Below, one piece after another: positions 7,179 to 13,870 of a DNA stretch of 15,503 bases. Position 1 is the stretch's first letter, and each line of letters opens with the position of its first letter. The stretch comes from Solobacterium sp. UBA1761. GTDB taxonomy: Bacteria > Bacillota_I > Bacilli_A > Erysipelotrichales > Erysipelotrichaceae. The notes beneath the pieces were generated by a model. The model did no database searches. It was not told the origin of the DNA and saw only the letters and a program-made list of their open reading frames with translations. The stretch covers positions 1 to 15,503 of the forward strand of contig DCHD01000029.1 of the NCBI GenBank assembly GCA_002315565.1. Reading direction: 5' to 3'. Both the position numbers and the translations under genes were made by a program.

Positions 7179-8544
7179 ATTCACTGTAACACTGATTAAG
7201 GAATTTCTTGAGCACAATCGCTGAGAATGAAGCAGTGATGACATCGCCCACAAACTGTCCCCACATAATTCCATACATGCCATAGAAATGATTAAGGATA
7301 AATAACAGCGGTATATTCAGGAAAGCATATCTGATGAATGCCAGCCAGAAAGTGGTTTTGCCTGACCCGACACCCTGGAAGATATGAACAATATAGAAAC
7401 TGAGAAACATGACTATAGCCGCAAAAGCTCTGATTTTAAGGAAGGCTGTTCCATATGCCACTGTACCAGGATCCTTGATGAAAAGTTCCATAATAAATCC
7501 GGCAAAGAATTCATAAAGCACCAAAGCAACAAGAGAAATGATGACGCCTGTTCTTCTGGTCTTTTTGATTACTTCTTTCATTCTTCCATAGTTCTTCGCA
7601 GAATAGTTGTAGGCAACAATTGGTGCCATACCCATACATAAACCGATATTGGTATTGAGTGAAAGTCTTTCTACTTTCAGAACAATACCGCTGGCAGCCA
7701 GAGCTATATCGCCATAATCAGACATCAGTCTATTGAGAATGATGTTGTTGGTATCAAAAAGAATTGTTGTAGTAGCTGATGGAAGACCGACGGTAAATAC
7801 CTTCTTTATATTTTCCTTTGCAGGTAATCCGGTCTTTAGCGACAGAGATATCGGACCGTCTTTACCAAGTCTGACAATAATAAAAATATAGTAGATGCAG
7901 GAAATAACATTTGAAATCATTGTCGCAATTCCGGCACCGATAACTTCTTTACCATCGGGAAGTACCACAAACATGAAAAGCGGATCAAGAATAATATTGC
8001 TGACTCCACCGATTGTCATACCCAGTCCGGCTTCTTTAGAATGTCCGACACTTCTTAGCAGATTGGAAAAAGTGATACTCATAATTGTAGGAAGAGCACC
8101 AATGCACAGAATATAAGTAGTATATTCCTTGGCGAATTCAATATTGTTGACACTGGCACCAAGATACCAGAGAATGTCTTCCTTGAATATTGTGATAACT
8201 GAAGCATAAACAATGCCCAGAACAAATGACGTTAAAAGTGAAAGCGCAGAAACTCTTTTGGCCTCATCGGCTTTACCGATACCAAGAAGTCTTGACATTA
8301 AAGAGCCACCACCAGTACCTGAAATTACTGCCAATGGCACACACATCATAAACAGTGGAAGCACAAGTGATGCCGCTGCAATCATGTACGGGTTATTAAC
8401 CTGACCGATAAAGAAAGTATCAGCCATGTTATAGATAAGAGTCACCAGCTGGCCAAGAATTGCCGGACCAGCCATAATACGTAACGATTTACCGATAGGA
8501 TATTCTTCAAATATCGCTTTGTTGTTTAGATCTTCTTTTTTCAT
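7177..8544 (-). CDS. MATE-family multidrug efflux transporter
   Basis: From ATG 8544 the protein has 455 residues, normal for a MATE exporter with 12 membrane helices in two six-helix halves. Family features are visible: the N-terminal PIGKSLRIMAGPAILGQL helix, NMADTFFIGQ in helix 1-2, GTGGGSLMSRLLG after helix 2, and a second-half repeat with LPSATTTILFD and NTNIGLCMGMAPIVAYNYSA. These resemble the MepA branch, which exports cationic drugs or metabolites using a sodium or proton gradient. The substrate is unknown. An upstream extension to 8631 would overlap the alpha/beta hydrolase gene and its terminator, so 8544 is preferred, though the start is not marked by a good ribosome binding site. 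A -10-like TATTAT at 8548-8553 sits only 3 nt before this ATG, so the real start or promoter may differ. The gene is flanked by terminators on both sides and seems monocistronic. Confidence 0.87.
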   Translation of the reverse strand: MKKEDLNNKAIFEEYPIGKSLRIMAGPAILGQLVTLIYNMADTFFIGQVNNPYMIAAASLVLPLFMMCVPLAVISGTGGGSLMSRLLGIGKADEAKRVSALSLLTSFVLGIVYASVITIFKEDILWYLGASVNNIEFAKEYTTYILCIGALPTIMSITFSNLLRSVGHSKEAGLGMTIGGVSNIILDPLFMFVVLPDGKEVIGAGIATMISNVISCIYYIFIIVRLGKDGPISLSLKTGLPAKENIKKVFTVGLPSATTTILFDTNNIILNRLMSDYGDIALAASGIVLKVERLSLNTNIGLCMGMAPIVAYNYSAKNYGRMKEVIKKTRRTGVIISLVALVLYEFFAGFIMELFIKDPGTVAYGTAFLKIRAFAAIVMFLSFYIVHIFQGVGSGKTTFWLAFIRYAFLNIPLLFILNHFYGMYGIMWGQFVGDVITASFSAIVLKKFLNQCYSE

Positions 8545-8571
8545 ACCATAATACTTTACCACCAATTCCAA

Positions 8572-8598
8572 CAAAAAACTCACCTTAATTCGGTGAGT
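8572..8598 (-). terminator. Terminator of the alpha/beta hydrolase gene
   Basis: ACTCACC (8578-8584) pairs with GGTGAGT (8592-8598) around a 7-nt loop. On the minus strand the hairpin is followed by a run of six T. The hydrolase stop codon (8585-8587) lies in the loop. Confidence 0.75.
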
Positions 8599-9412
8599 CG
8601 TATGAAATATTTTCTCTGATGAATACTTCAATCATGGAATTGATTTCTTCAGGTTTGTCCGCATTGGAATTATGACCGGCATCCTTAACCATAAACAGTG
8701 GTATTCCGGTACGCTGATTCCATCTGATATTGTACTTTTTGGTATATCCTGCTTTATCTTCAATACCGCAGATCAGAATTGCCGGGCAGGTAATACGGTA
8801 AAAGTAAGGTTCTTCATAAGCTTTTGCCAGCATCTGATAACCTCTTCCAACCAGTTTTGCATAGTATTTCTGGTCATACTGTTCCATCATTTCTCTCATC
8901 TGCTGCTGTCCGTATTCACTTTCCGCAACACCTTTACTGCCCTGTTCAAGAAGTGTGTTCCATGGATAGAGTCTATATATAGGTTCCATATGTTTCAAAA
9001 GATGAACTTCCAGTTCAGATACATATCCTTTTGCCAGCGGCGCCGAATCAATTGATACAAACCCGGCCAGCTTCTTTGGGAACAGTTCAATAAATGTCTG
9101 AGCTACATAACCACCCATTGACTGACCAATGATAATAGCCCTGCCGATTTTCTCTTTGTCCATTATTTTTTTGAGCCATTTTGCCTTATCGGTAAGGTCA
9201 AAGTCAAAGTCAAAAGGTCTGCTTGCCCTGTGACCAGGAGCATCCCAGGCAAGAATATTATAGGTTTTCTGAAAATGATCAATCTGTTTTGCAAAAAGCC
9301 TGTGATCAGCAGAAAGACCTGGCAACATTATCAGCGTCAGTCTGTTTTTTTCAAATTTGTTTGTCCAGTAGTGAATAGTCCCGCGTCTGGTTCTGTAGGT
9401 CTTTTCTACCAT
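8585..9412 (-). CDS. Alpha/beta-fold hydrolase
   Basis: From ATG 9412 the protein has 275 residues, a normal length. The fold is recognisable: the LIMLPGL oxyanion strand (27-33), AWDAPGH (55-61), the nucleophile elbow GQSMGG with Ser98, the acid Asp219 in CGIED, and the catalytic His247 in DAGHNSNADKPEE. A helical cap covers about 125-205. It is cytoplasmic, with no signal peptide. The overall pattern fits the esterase, lactonase or C-C hydrolase type; the substrate cannot be told. An alternative ATG at 9445 overlaps the TATAAT box, so it could not be in the mRNA from that promoter; I prefer 9412. No strong ribosome binding site precedes it. It appears to be a single-gene unit. Confidence 0.82.
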   Translation of the reverse strand: MVEKTYRTRRGTIHYWTNKFEKNRLTLIMLPGLSADHRLFAKQIDHFQKTYNILAWDAPGHRASRPFDFDFDLTDKAKWLKKIMDKEKIGRAIIIGQSMGGYVAQTFIELFPKKLAGFVSIDSAPLAKGYVSELEVHLLKHMEPIYRLYPWNTLLEQGSKGVAESEYGQQQMREMMEQYDQKYYAKLVGRGYQMLAKAYEEPYFYRITCPAILICGIEDKAGYTKKYNIRWNQRTGIPLFMVKDAGHNSNADKPEEINSMIEVFIRENISYDSPN

Positions 9413-9436
9413 TAATAAAACACTGCTTTCAACCAC

Positions 9437-9442
9437 ATTATA
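9437..9442 (-). promoter_or_regulatory. -10 box of the alpha/beta hydrolase gene
   Basis: The minus strand reads TATAAT, about 24 nt upstream of the chosen ATG (9412). No convincing -35 is visible. A short leader of about 17-18 nt without a clear ribosome binding site would result. Confidence 0.5.
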
Positions 9443-9445
9443 CAT

Positions 9446-9581
9446 TAAGTAAAATGCTCTTGAGTAGAGTTCTTATTGAAGAATACCTGACAATATATCA
9501 TCTTAATGACCGATACATTTAAATACAGTCAAAGATTTCTGAAACAATTGAAATAAAAAAGAGACGGACTTTTTGAATATT
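9446..9581. other. Intergenic region, largest in the window
   Basis: This AT-rich gap of 136 bp lies between the RNA methyltransferase and the hydrolase, both on the minus strand. It holds only a weak candidate terminator for the methyltransferase: on the minus strand AAAAAG pairs with CTTTTT around TCCGTCT (about 9549-9568), followed by T. I see no ORF of note, no riboswitch fold and no repeat. Confidence 0.4.
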
Positions 9582-10394
9582 CTATTTTCTCTTACTGCAG
9601 AGCTGCCATAAGGCAATTCCGCTGGCACTTGCAACATTCAAAGAATCAACATCAGGATTCATATGAATCTTGCAGACATAATCACTTTTCTCAATAGTAT
9701 CTTTTGACATCCCATAACCTTCTGAACCAAGAATGATGGCAAGTTTTTCTTCACCGTTCAGTTTTTCATCATCAATGTCAACCGAATCATCTCTTAGTGC
9801 CAAGGCTACAGTTTTAAAACCCAGTTCATGTAGTCTTTCAATATAATCTTCTTTGTTCACAACAGCATATTTCATCCTGAAGACGTTGCCCATTGAAACA
9901 CGGATACTTCTTCTGTATAAAGGATCTGATGCATCAGATGTCAAAAGTATTCCATCGGCAAACAGTCCTATCGCATTTCTGAAAATGGCACCGACATTGG
10001 TAGGATTTTCTACTTCTTCAAGTACAACAATGCGTTTTGCATCTTTACATACTTCATCTATTGTCAGTTCATCTTTTCTTCTGAATACACCAAGAATACC
10101 TCTGATCAGAATAAAGCCCTTCAACAGAGCAAACACTTCTTCACTTACTTCATAGACTTTTATATCTACAGGGCAGCGGTCAAACAGTTCAGTATATTTT
10201 TCTTCTTCAGATTCAATTATCAGAAATGATTCAGGAATAAATCCTGCATCAAGCGCCCTTTCTATAACCAGTTCGCTTTCCGCAATGAAAACACCAGGTT
10301 CCGGTTCATTACAATGTTTAAGCTGACTTTCCTTAAGACGATAGAAAGCATCAAGTCTGTCATCATCCTTTGTGCTGATTCTTTCAACAATCAT
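9582..10394 (-). CDS. TrmH/SpoU-family RNA 2'-O-methyltransferase
   Basis: From ATG 10394 the protein has 270 residues. It transfers a methyl group from S-adenosylmethionine to a ribose 2'-OH in rRNA or tRNA; the target nucleotide cannot be read from sequence. The N-terminal part (about 1-110) is the substrate-binding domain of the L30e-like type. The SPOUT domain (about 120-270) carries the three knot motifs: motif 1 NPTNVGAIFRNA, motif 2 ILGSEGYGM, and motif 3 MNPDVDSLNVASASGIA. The conserved Arg of motif 1 and the Glu of motif 2 are present. A second ATG two codons upstream (10400) exists. However, TATGAT at 10401-10406 would place transcription start at about 10394, so MIVERI is preferred as a leaderless start. 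The neighbours give no clue to the target. Confidence 0.88.
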   Translation of the reverse strand: MIVERISTKDDDRLDAFYRLKESQLKHCNEPEPGVFIAESELVIERALDAGFIPESFLIIESEEEKYTELFDRCPVDIKVYEVSEEVFALLKGFILIRGILGVFRRKDELTIDEVCKDAKRIVVLEEVENPTNVGAIFRNAIGLFADGILLTSDASDPLYRRSIRVSMGNVFRMKYAVVNKEDYIERLHELGFKTVALALRDDSVDIDDEKLNGEEKLAIILGSEGYGMSKDTIEKSDYVCKIHMNPDVDSLNVASASGIALWQLCSKRK

Positions 10395-10400
10395 ATTCAT

Positions 10401-10406
10401 ATCATA
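10401..10406 (-). promoter_or_regulatory. -10 box of the RNA methyltransferase, leaderless spacing
   Basis: The minus strand reads TATGAT, followed by exactly 6 nt (10400-10395) and the ATG at 10394. No ribosome binding site could exist in such an mRNA. It lies 22 bp from the divergent -10 of the PHP gene. Confidence 0.55.
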
Positions 10407-10428
10407 ACAAAGACAGCAGCCTAAGTGC

Positions 10429-10434
10429 TATCAT
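10429..10434 (+). promoter_or_regulatory. -10 box of the PHP gene, leaderless spacing
   Basis: TATCAT is followed by exactly 6 nt (TAAGAC) and the ATG at 10441. No purine-rich ribosome binding site is present between them. The -35 region is weak. Confidence 0.55.
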
Positions 10435-10440
10435 TAAGAC

Positions 10441-11244
10441 ATGATAGATTTACATTGTCACACAAAATATTCCGATGGTTCAGATTCCATTGAAGAAGTT
10501 ATTGCCAAGGCCAAAGAATCAGGACTTACTCAACTCGCCATCACCGACCACAATACCTATGATGGTGCAATACTTGCCCATTGGCTGGCACCTGATCTGG
10601 TAATGACCGGAATTGAATTGTCCGTCGGTTATGGAAATAACGAAGAACTGCATCTTTTAGGCTTCTTCCCAAACGCAACCGCCTTCAATAATGTGAGGTT
10701 TGTCATTAAACAGGGTGAAATCAAAAAGAATCTTGCAACGATGGAAACAATAGAAAGACTAAATGAACAGGGTTATGAAATCACTTTCAATGAACTGTCC
10801 AAATTTAGCGATGGAACAATCAACAGAGTTCATATCTGCAGAGCACTGATGAAACACGGCTATATATCATCCGTGCAGGAAGGATTCGATAAAGTTGTAG
10901 GCGATCACTGTACAGCTTATGTACCTAGAGAATATGTACCGATAGAAGAAGCTGCTCAAGCCATACATGCAGATGGCGGTATTGCGGTACTTGCCCATCC
11001 ATACAATTACAAAATGACCCAGGAAGAGATAGAAAAAATGCTCAACTTTGTCGTCAATGAAGTTGATGGCATTGAATGTTTCCACCCTTCTGCAACCAAA
11101 GAGAATTCTGAATACCTTGTTAAATACGCAACCGAACACGCAAAAAGAATCACCGGCGGTTCAGACTACCATGGTGAAAACAAGCCTCATATTTCTCTTG
11201 GTATGATGGAAGTTGATGATAAATATAAAATAGAACTGGATTAA
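10441..11244 (+). CDS. PHP-domain phosphoesterase (YciV/RNase AM-like)
   Basis: The protein has 267 residues and is a single PHP domain. Metal-binding motifs appear in order: HCH at H5 and H7, D12 in SDGS, D36-H37 in ITDHN, E59 in GIELS, H in NRVHICRAL, H in VLAHP, H in CFHPS, and the closing D-x-H in GGSDYHG near residue 240. This layout fits the YciV/TrpH group, some of which remove phosphate from 3',5'-nucleoside bisphosphates or trim RNA 5' ends. PHP relatives with other phosphate-ester substrates remain possible. It is cytoplasmic. The ATG has no ribosome binding site and lies 6 nt after a -10 hexamer. The TAA stop codon is at the centre of a long palindromic terminator. It is divergent from the RNA methyltransferase; both concern RNA or nucleotides, but that link is only suggestive. 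Confidence 0.87.
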   Translation: MIDLHCHTKYSDGSDSIEEVIAKAKESGLTQLAITDHNTYDGAILAHWLAPDLVMTGIELSVGYGNNEELHLLGFFPNATAFNNVRFVIKQGEIKKNLATMETIERLNEQGYEITFNELSKFSDGTINRVHICRALMKHGYISSVQEGFDKVVGDHCTAYVPREYVPIEEAAQAIHADGGIAVLAHPYNYKMTQEEIEKMLNFVVNEVDGIECFHPSATKENSEYLVKYATEHAKRITGGSDYHGENKPHISLGMMEVDDKYKIELD

Positions 11245-11258
11245 TCCAGTTCTATTTT
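11227..11258. terminator. 32-bp perfect palindrome, bidirectional terminator with two stop codons
   Basis: Positions 11227-11258 are a perfect inverted repeat (arms AAAATAGAACTGGA / TCCAGTTCTATTTT, centre TTAA). They fold as a 14-bp stem with A-tract and T-tract at the ends, so it is a terminator on either strand. The PHP stop TAA (11242-11244) is at its centre, and the convergent SIS gene stop TAG (11252-11254) is in the right arm. Confidence 0.88.
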
Positions 11259-12328
11259 GTTAAGTGCATATTGAAGTACCCTTTGCCCTTGGTCGTATTG
11301 ATTCTTGGGTCTTTTTTCTCATAGATTGGCGTGCCAATCTCTACAGTCAAAAGATATGCCAGAGTCTGTAAAGCAGAGATGATTTCGATATTGGTAAAAC
11401 TATCAGTTTTAATATCAAGCTTCAGGTCATGTTCATCCATAGTATTGATACCAAACATATAGCCTGTACCATATTCCTTCTTCATCAGATTCATCAAAGA
11501 TACAGCTTTTTCATTGTCTTTACCGTCATTAAGGGCAATAACAGCAGTTCTTTCATCGAAACAGTAATTAGGTCCATGAAGTCCATCATCCATCTCATAA
11601 CCGATAGAGATATTCTTCTTGGTTATTTCCATTATCTTTAATGCACCTTCAGTTGCAATACCCTGTAATGTATTACCGCCAAAGATGATGAAGTTTTCAA
11701 CCTTCAACAGATTCTCTTTTTCTTTTTCAAACCACCCTTTTGTCTTAAGGATTGTTTCGGCATTGTTTTCAGCAGCGCTTAATGCTTCACCAATATATTG
11801 CTCATATTCCTTTTCGCTGATATGTCCTTTAACAAGACCCGCCTCAAGTCCCATAAGCATCTCTGTCATCATAGAGCAGCTGAAACCTAAAGTCGCATAA
11901 GTATATTCTTCATAGCCCAAATCAATAAGCAACTGATATTCACAAGCCACAGAAATCGGTGAATTCATATCACCGGTCATAGCCAACGTAAGATAGCCAA
12001 GATCTTTCAGTTTCTTTGCACATTCAAGAGTCAAAGATGAAGTACCAGTCTGAGAAACAAAAATGTATAAAGCTTCATTGTTATAGACAGATTTATTGAT
12101 AAGGATATTAGGAAGCATACATACTGTCTCAATTCCAGAGAACTTTTCTACCATCAGCATTGTGCTCAGTACTGATGAATAGGAAGAACCTGATCCAACA
12201 AATACTATCTGTTTTATTTCTTTTTTTCTGAACAGTTCAATAACATCTTTGAACAGTTCTTTACGGTTCAAGATGATTCCAATCATCTTTTCTTTGCTTC
12301 TTGAGATGGTTTCATACATTGTTGTCAT
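11252..12328 (-). CDS. Double SIS-domain sugar-phosphate protein (GlmS/FrlB/AgaS-like)
   Basis: The protein has 358 residues. It contains two sugar isomerase (SIS) domains, at about 38-170 and 210-340. The first has FVGSGSSYSS and the phosphate-binding SQTGTSSLTLE. The second has FGGNTLQGIATEGALKIMEI, with the E-G-A-L-K signature, and DGLHGP. The N-terminal glutaminase domain of GlmS is absent. Such stand-alone SIS proteins include fructosamine-6-phosphate deglycases and amino-sugar deaminases or isomerases; which reaction is made here is open. No transport system lies next to it to help. The ATG at 12328 is chosen because AGAGGAAA lies about 8 nt upstream. A longer frame from 12382 would start inside the terminator of the upstream gene. 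A -10-like CATAAT is at 12348-12353. Confidence 0.8.
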   Translation of the reverse strand: MTTMYETISRSKEKMIGIILNRKELFKDVIELFRKKEIKQIVFVGSGSSYSSVLSTMLMVEKFSGIETVCMLPNILINKSVYNNEALYIFVSQTGTSSLTLECAKKLKDLGYLTLAMTGDMNSPISVACEYQLLIDLGYEEYTYATLGFSCSMMTEMLMGLEAGLVKGHISEKEYEQYIGEALSAAENNAETILKTKGWFEKEKENLLKVENFIIFGGNTLQGIATEGALKIMEITKKNISIGYEMDDGLHGPNYCFDERTAVIALNDGKDNEKAVSLMNLMKKEYGTGYMFGINTMDEHDLKLDIKTDSFTNIEIISALQTLAYLLTVEIGTPIYEKKDPRINTTKGKGYFNMHLTK

Positions 12329-12357
12329 AAGTGTTTCCTCTACAATAATTATGTCAC

Positions 12358-12383
12358 AGAAAAATGCTGCTACCTGCAGCATT
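12358..12383 (-). terminator. Terminator of the asparaginase-DUF2871 operon
   Basis: AATGCTGC (12363-12370) pairs perfectly with GCAGCATT (12376-12383) around TACCT. On the minus strand it is followed by a T-rich run (TTTCTG). It separates the operon from the SIS gene. Confidence 0.75.
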
Positions 12384-12421
12384 TATTCAATAACATTCTT
12401 AAAAATTCTACCGAAATAGTC

Positions 12422-12829
12422 TTAAGCATTCTTTCTGAAGATATTGATGAATCTGATCATTCCAGCAGCAACCATCATATGACCGATACCGGCAATTCCG
12501 GAAATGGCTCCGTTAAGTGCAGAAGTAAACTCAAAGCCGGTAACTTCCAGTGTACCTCTTACAATCATCGTAACTGATGCAATGACAAGTCCTGCAACAT
12601 AGATGATGTTGGCCATTTTTATCTTCTTGTCTTCTTCAATATTCAACACTTTAACAAACAGTGCTACAACAAGAAACCACGCAAAGCCCAGTAACAGGAT
12701 ATGCGGATGAGCCATACCGAGCATTCCTCTTCCTGTAAAACCGTTGTATTTAGTGAATTCACGATAGAATACACCGGCACACAGTCCATAGACTGCAAAT
12801 ACTAATGCCTGATTCAAATACTTTTTCAT
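12422..12829 (-). CDS. DUF2871-type small membrane protein
   Basis: The protein has 135 residues with four likely transmembrane helices, at about 8-25, 42-62, 72-91 and 105-128. Short polar loops contain FYREFTKYNGFTG, HPHILLLG and GISGIAGIGH-like segments. These fit my memory of DUF2871 proteins, whose function is unknown. Conserved histidines in the membrane part (HPH near residue 41, GH near 117) could bind a metal or heme, but this is only a suggestion. The start is well supported by AAGGAGA about 9 nt before the ATG. It begins 13 nt after the asparaginase stop codon and is clearly in the same operon. A role linked to asparagine, aspartate or ammonia is inference from that position. Confidence 0.75.
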   Translation of the reverse strand: MKKYLNQALVFAVYGLCAGVFYREFTKYNGFTGRGMLGMAHPHILLLGFAWFLVVALFVKVLNIEEDKKIKMANIIYVAGLVIASVTMIVRGTLEVTGFEFTSALNGAISGIAGIGHMMVAAGMIRFINIFRKNA

Positions 12830-12842
12830 TGAAATAATCTCC

Positions 12843-13832
12843 TTAATTTACCAGAATATCACTGTTTACCTGAGAATAGAACATCTTCTTTGCTTTTTTG
12901 TAATCAGATGTTGTCCCAAGTATCCACATAAGTTTAGCAATTGCTGCTTCACTTGTCATGTCATGTGTTTCTAAGACATTGGCTTCTTTCTTTAGTTTGT
13001 TTCCTACTTTATAGATAGACATGTCACTTCCTTCATTTGTTACCTGAGTAGTCATGACTATCAGTTTACCCTTTTCAACAGCTTTCAGTATCTGATCAGT
13101 ATAGTCTGAATATTCAGGCAGACCGCCGACACCAAATCCTTCAACAACCAGTCCGTCATGGGAATCAATGACGAACTCCATTACCTTGTTGCTGATGCCG
13201 GGAATCAGTTTAAGTAAGCCAACATTAGGATTGATGTAGTCAGTAAAGATAACATCACCTTTAACATCTTCATTTATATATCTGATAATCGTATTGCCCT
13301 GAATTCTGGCAATTTCCGGGTAATTGATTGAACCAAATGCTGCCAGAGATCTCGTATAGTTTTTCCTTGCTCTTGTACCTTTAATTACTCTACCGGCAAA
13401 GACAACATTTACATTGTGGCTGTTTTCATCTGCTGCATATCTTATCGCGTCTGTCATATTGATTCTGCCATCTGAACTTAAAGAAGAAATCGGAACCTGG
13501 GAGCCAGTCAGAACAACCGGTTTTTTACTGTTTTGAACAATATATGAAAGTCCAGCTGCCGTATAGGCCATCGTATCTGTTCCATGGGTAATGACAAAAC
13601 CATCATATTTGAGATAGTTCTCTTTAATACATTCACCAATCAAAAGCCAGTGAGCCGGACGGATATTTGTTGAATCCATATTGAAAAGCTGAAGACATGT
13701 AACTTCAGCAATATCTTTAATTTCAGGAATCAGTTCAACCAGCATTTCTCCTGTAAGTCCTGGAGCAAGTCCATCATCTGTGTTAACAGAAGCAATTGTT
13801 CCTCCGGTTGCGATCAGCAATACCTTTTTCAT
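12843..13832 (-). CDS. L-asparaginase, cytoplasmic type I-like
   Basis: The protein has 329 residues, normal for the family. It hydrolyses L-asparagine to aspartate and ammonia. The catalytic residues are visible: T12 in ATGGTIAS, S54 in MDSTN, T85-D86 in THGTDT, and K157 in KGTRARK. The N-terminal domain covers about 1-185 and the smaller C-terminal domain 205-329. There is no signal peptide, so it is the cytoplasmic low-affinity type, or glutaminase-like if its specificity is relaxed. A TATAAT box at 13840-13845 lies only 7 nt before the ATG, so the mRNA is leaderless or nearly so. The DUF2871 gene follows in the operon. The divergent sugar kinase gene starts 38 bp away. Confidence 0.9.
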   Translation of the reverse strand: MKKVLLIATGGTIASVNTDDGLAPGLTGEMLVELIPEIKDIAEVTCLQLFNMDSTNIRPAHWLLIGECIKENYLKYDGFVITHGTDTMAYTAAGLSYIVQNSKKPVVLTGSQVPISSLSSDGRINMTDAIRYAADENSHNVNVVFAGRVIKGTRARKNYTRSLAAFGSINYPEIARIQGNTIIRYINEDVKGDVIFTDYINPNVGLLKLIPGISNKVMEFVIDSHDGLVVEGFGVGGLPEYSDYTDQILKAVEKGKLIVMTTQVTNEGSDMSIYKVGNKLKKEANVLETHDMTSEAAIAKLMWILGTTSDYKKAKKMFYSQVNSDILVN

Positions 13833-13836
13833 CTCT

Positions 13837-13864
13837 TTGATTATAACAAACTATATGTTTCAAT
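13837..13864 (+). promoter_or_regulatory. Weak promoter of the FGGY kinase gene, leaderless-like spacing
   Basis: TTGATT (13837-13842, 4 of 6) and TTCAAT (13859-13864, 4 of 6) are 16 nt apart, and the ATG (13871) follows 6 nt after the second hexamer. The sequence before the ATG (CAATAATTAT) has no ribosome binding site. TATAAC and TATATG nearby are alternatives. Confidence 0.35.
13840..13845 (-). promoter_or_regulatory. -10 box of the asparaginase operon, near-leaderless spacing
   Basis: The minus strand reads TATAAT, followed by CAAAGAG and the ATG at 13832. At most a one- or two-base leader is possible. It overlaps the candidate -35 of the divergent kinase promoter. Confidence 0.55.
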
Positions 13865-13870
13865 AATTAT

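Noticed and set aside
7125..7283. 53-residue N-terminal extension of the nucleoside hydrolase
   Set aside because: It runs antisense-free but through the promoter, the MATE terminator and the MATE coding end in another frame, and does not resemble the family; ATG 7124 has a good ribosome binding site.
8545..8631. Longer start for the MATE gene
   Set aside because: It would overlap the hydrolase coding end and start before its terminator hairpin; the typical MATE N-terminus starts at 8544.
9446..9581. Riboswitch or small RNA in the largest gap
   Set aside because: No stable multi-helix fold or known consensus could be seen; only a weak terminator-like hairpin.
10340..10394. Unusual motif 3 (MNPDVDSLN) in the methyltransferase as evidence of a new family
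   Set aside because: Similar variants ending in VDSLNVA are, from memory, common in TrmH-family proteins; not a special signal.
12329..12382. Longer start for the SIS gene
   Set aside because: The ATG lies in the arm of the upstream operon's terminator; the ATG at 12328 has a proper ribosome binding site.
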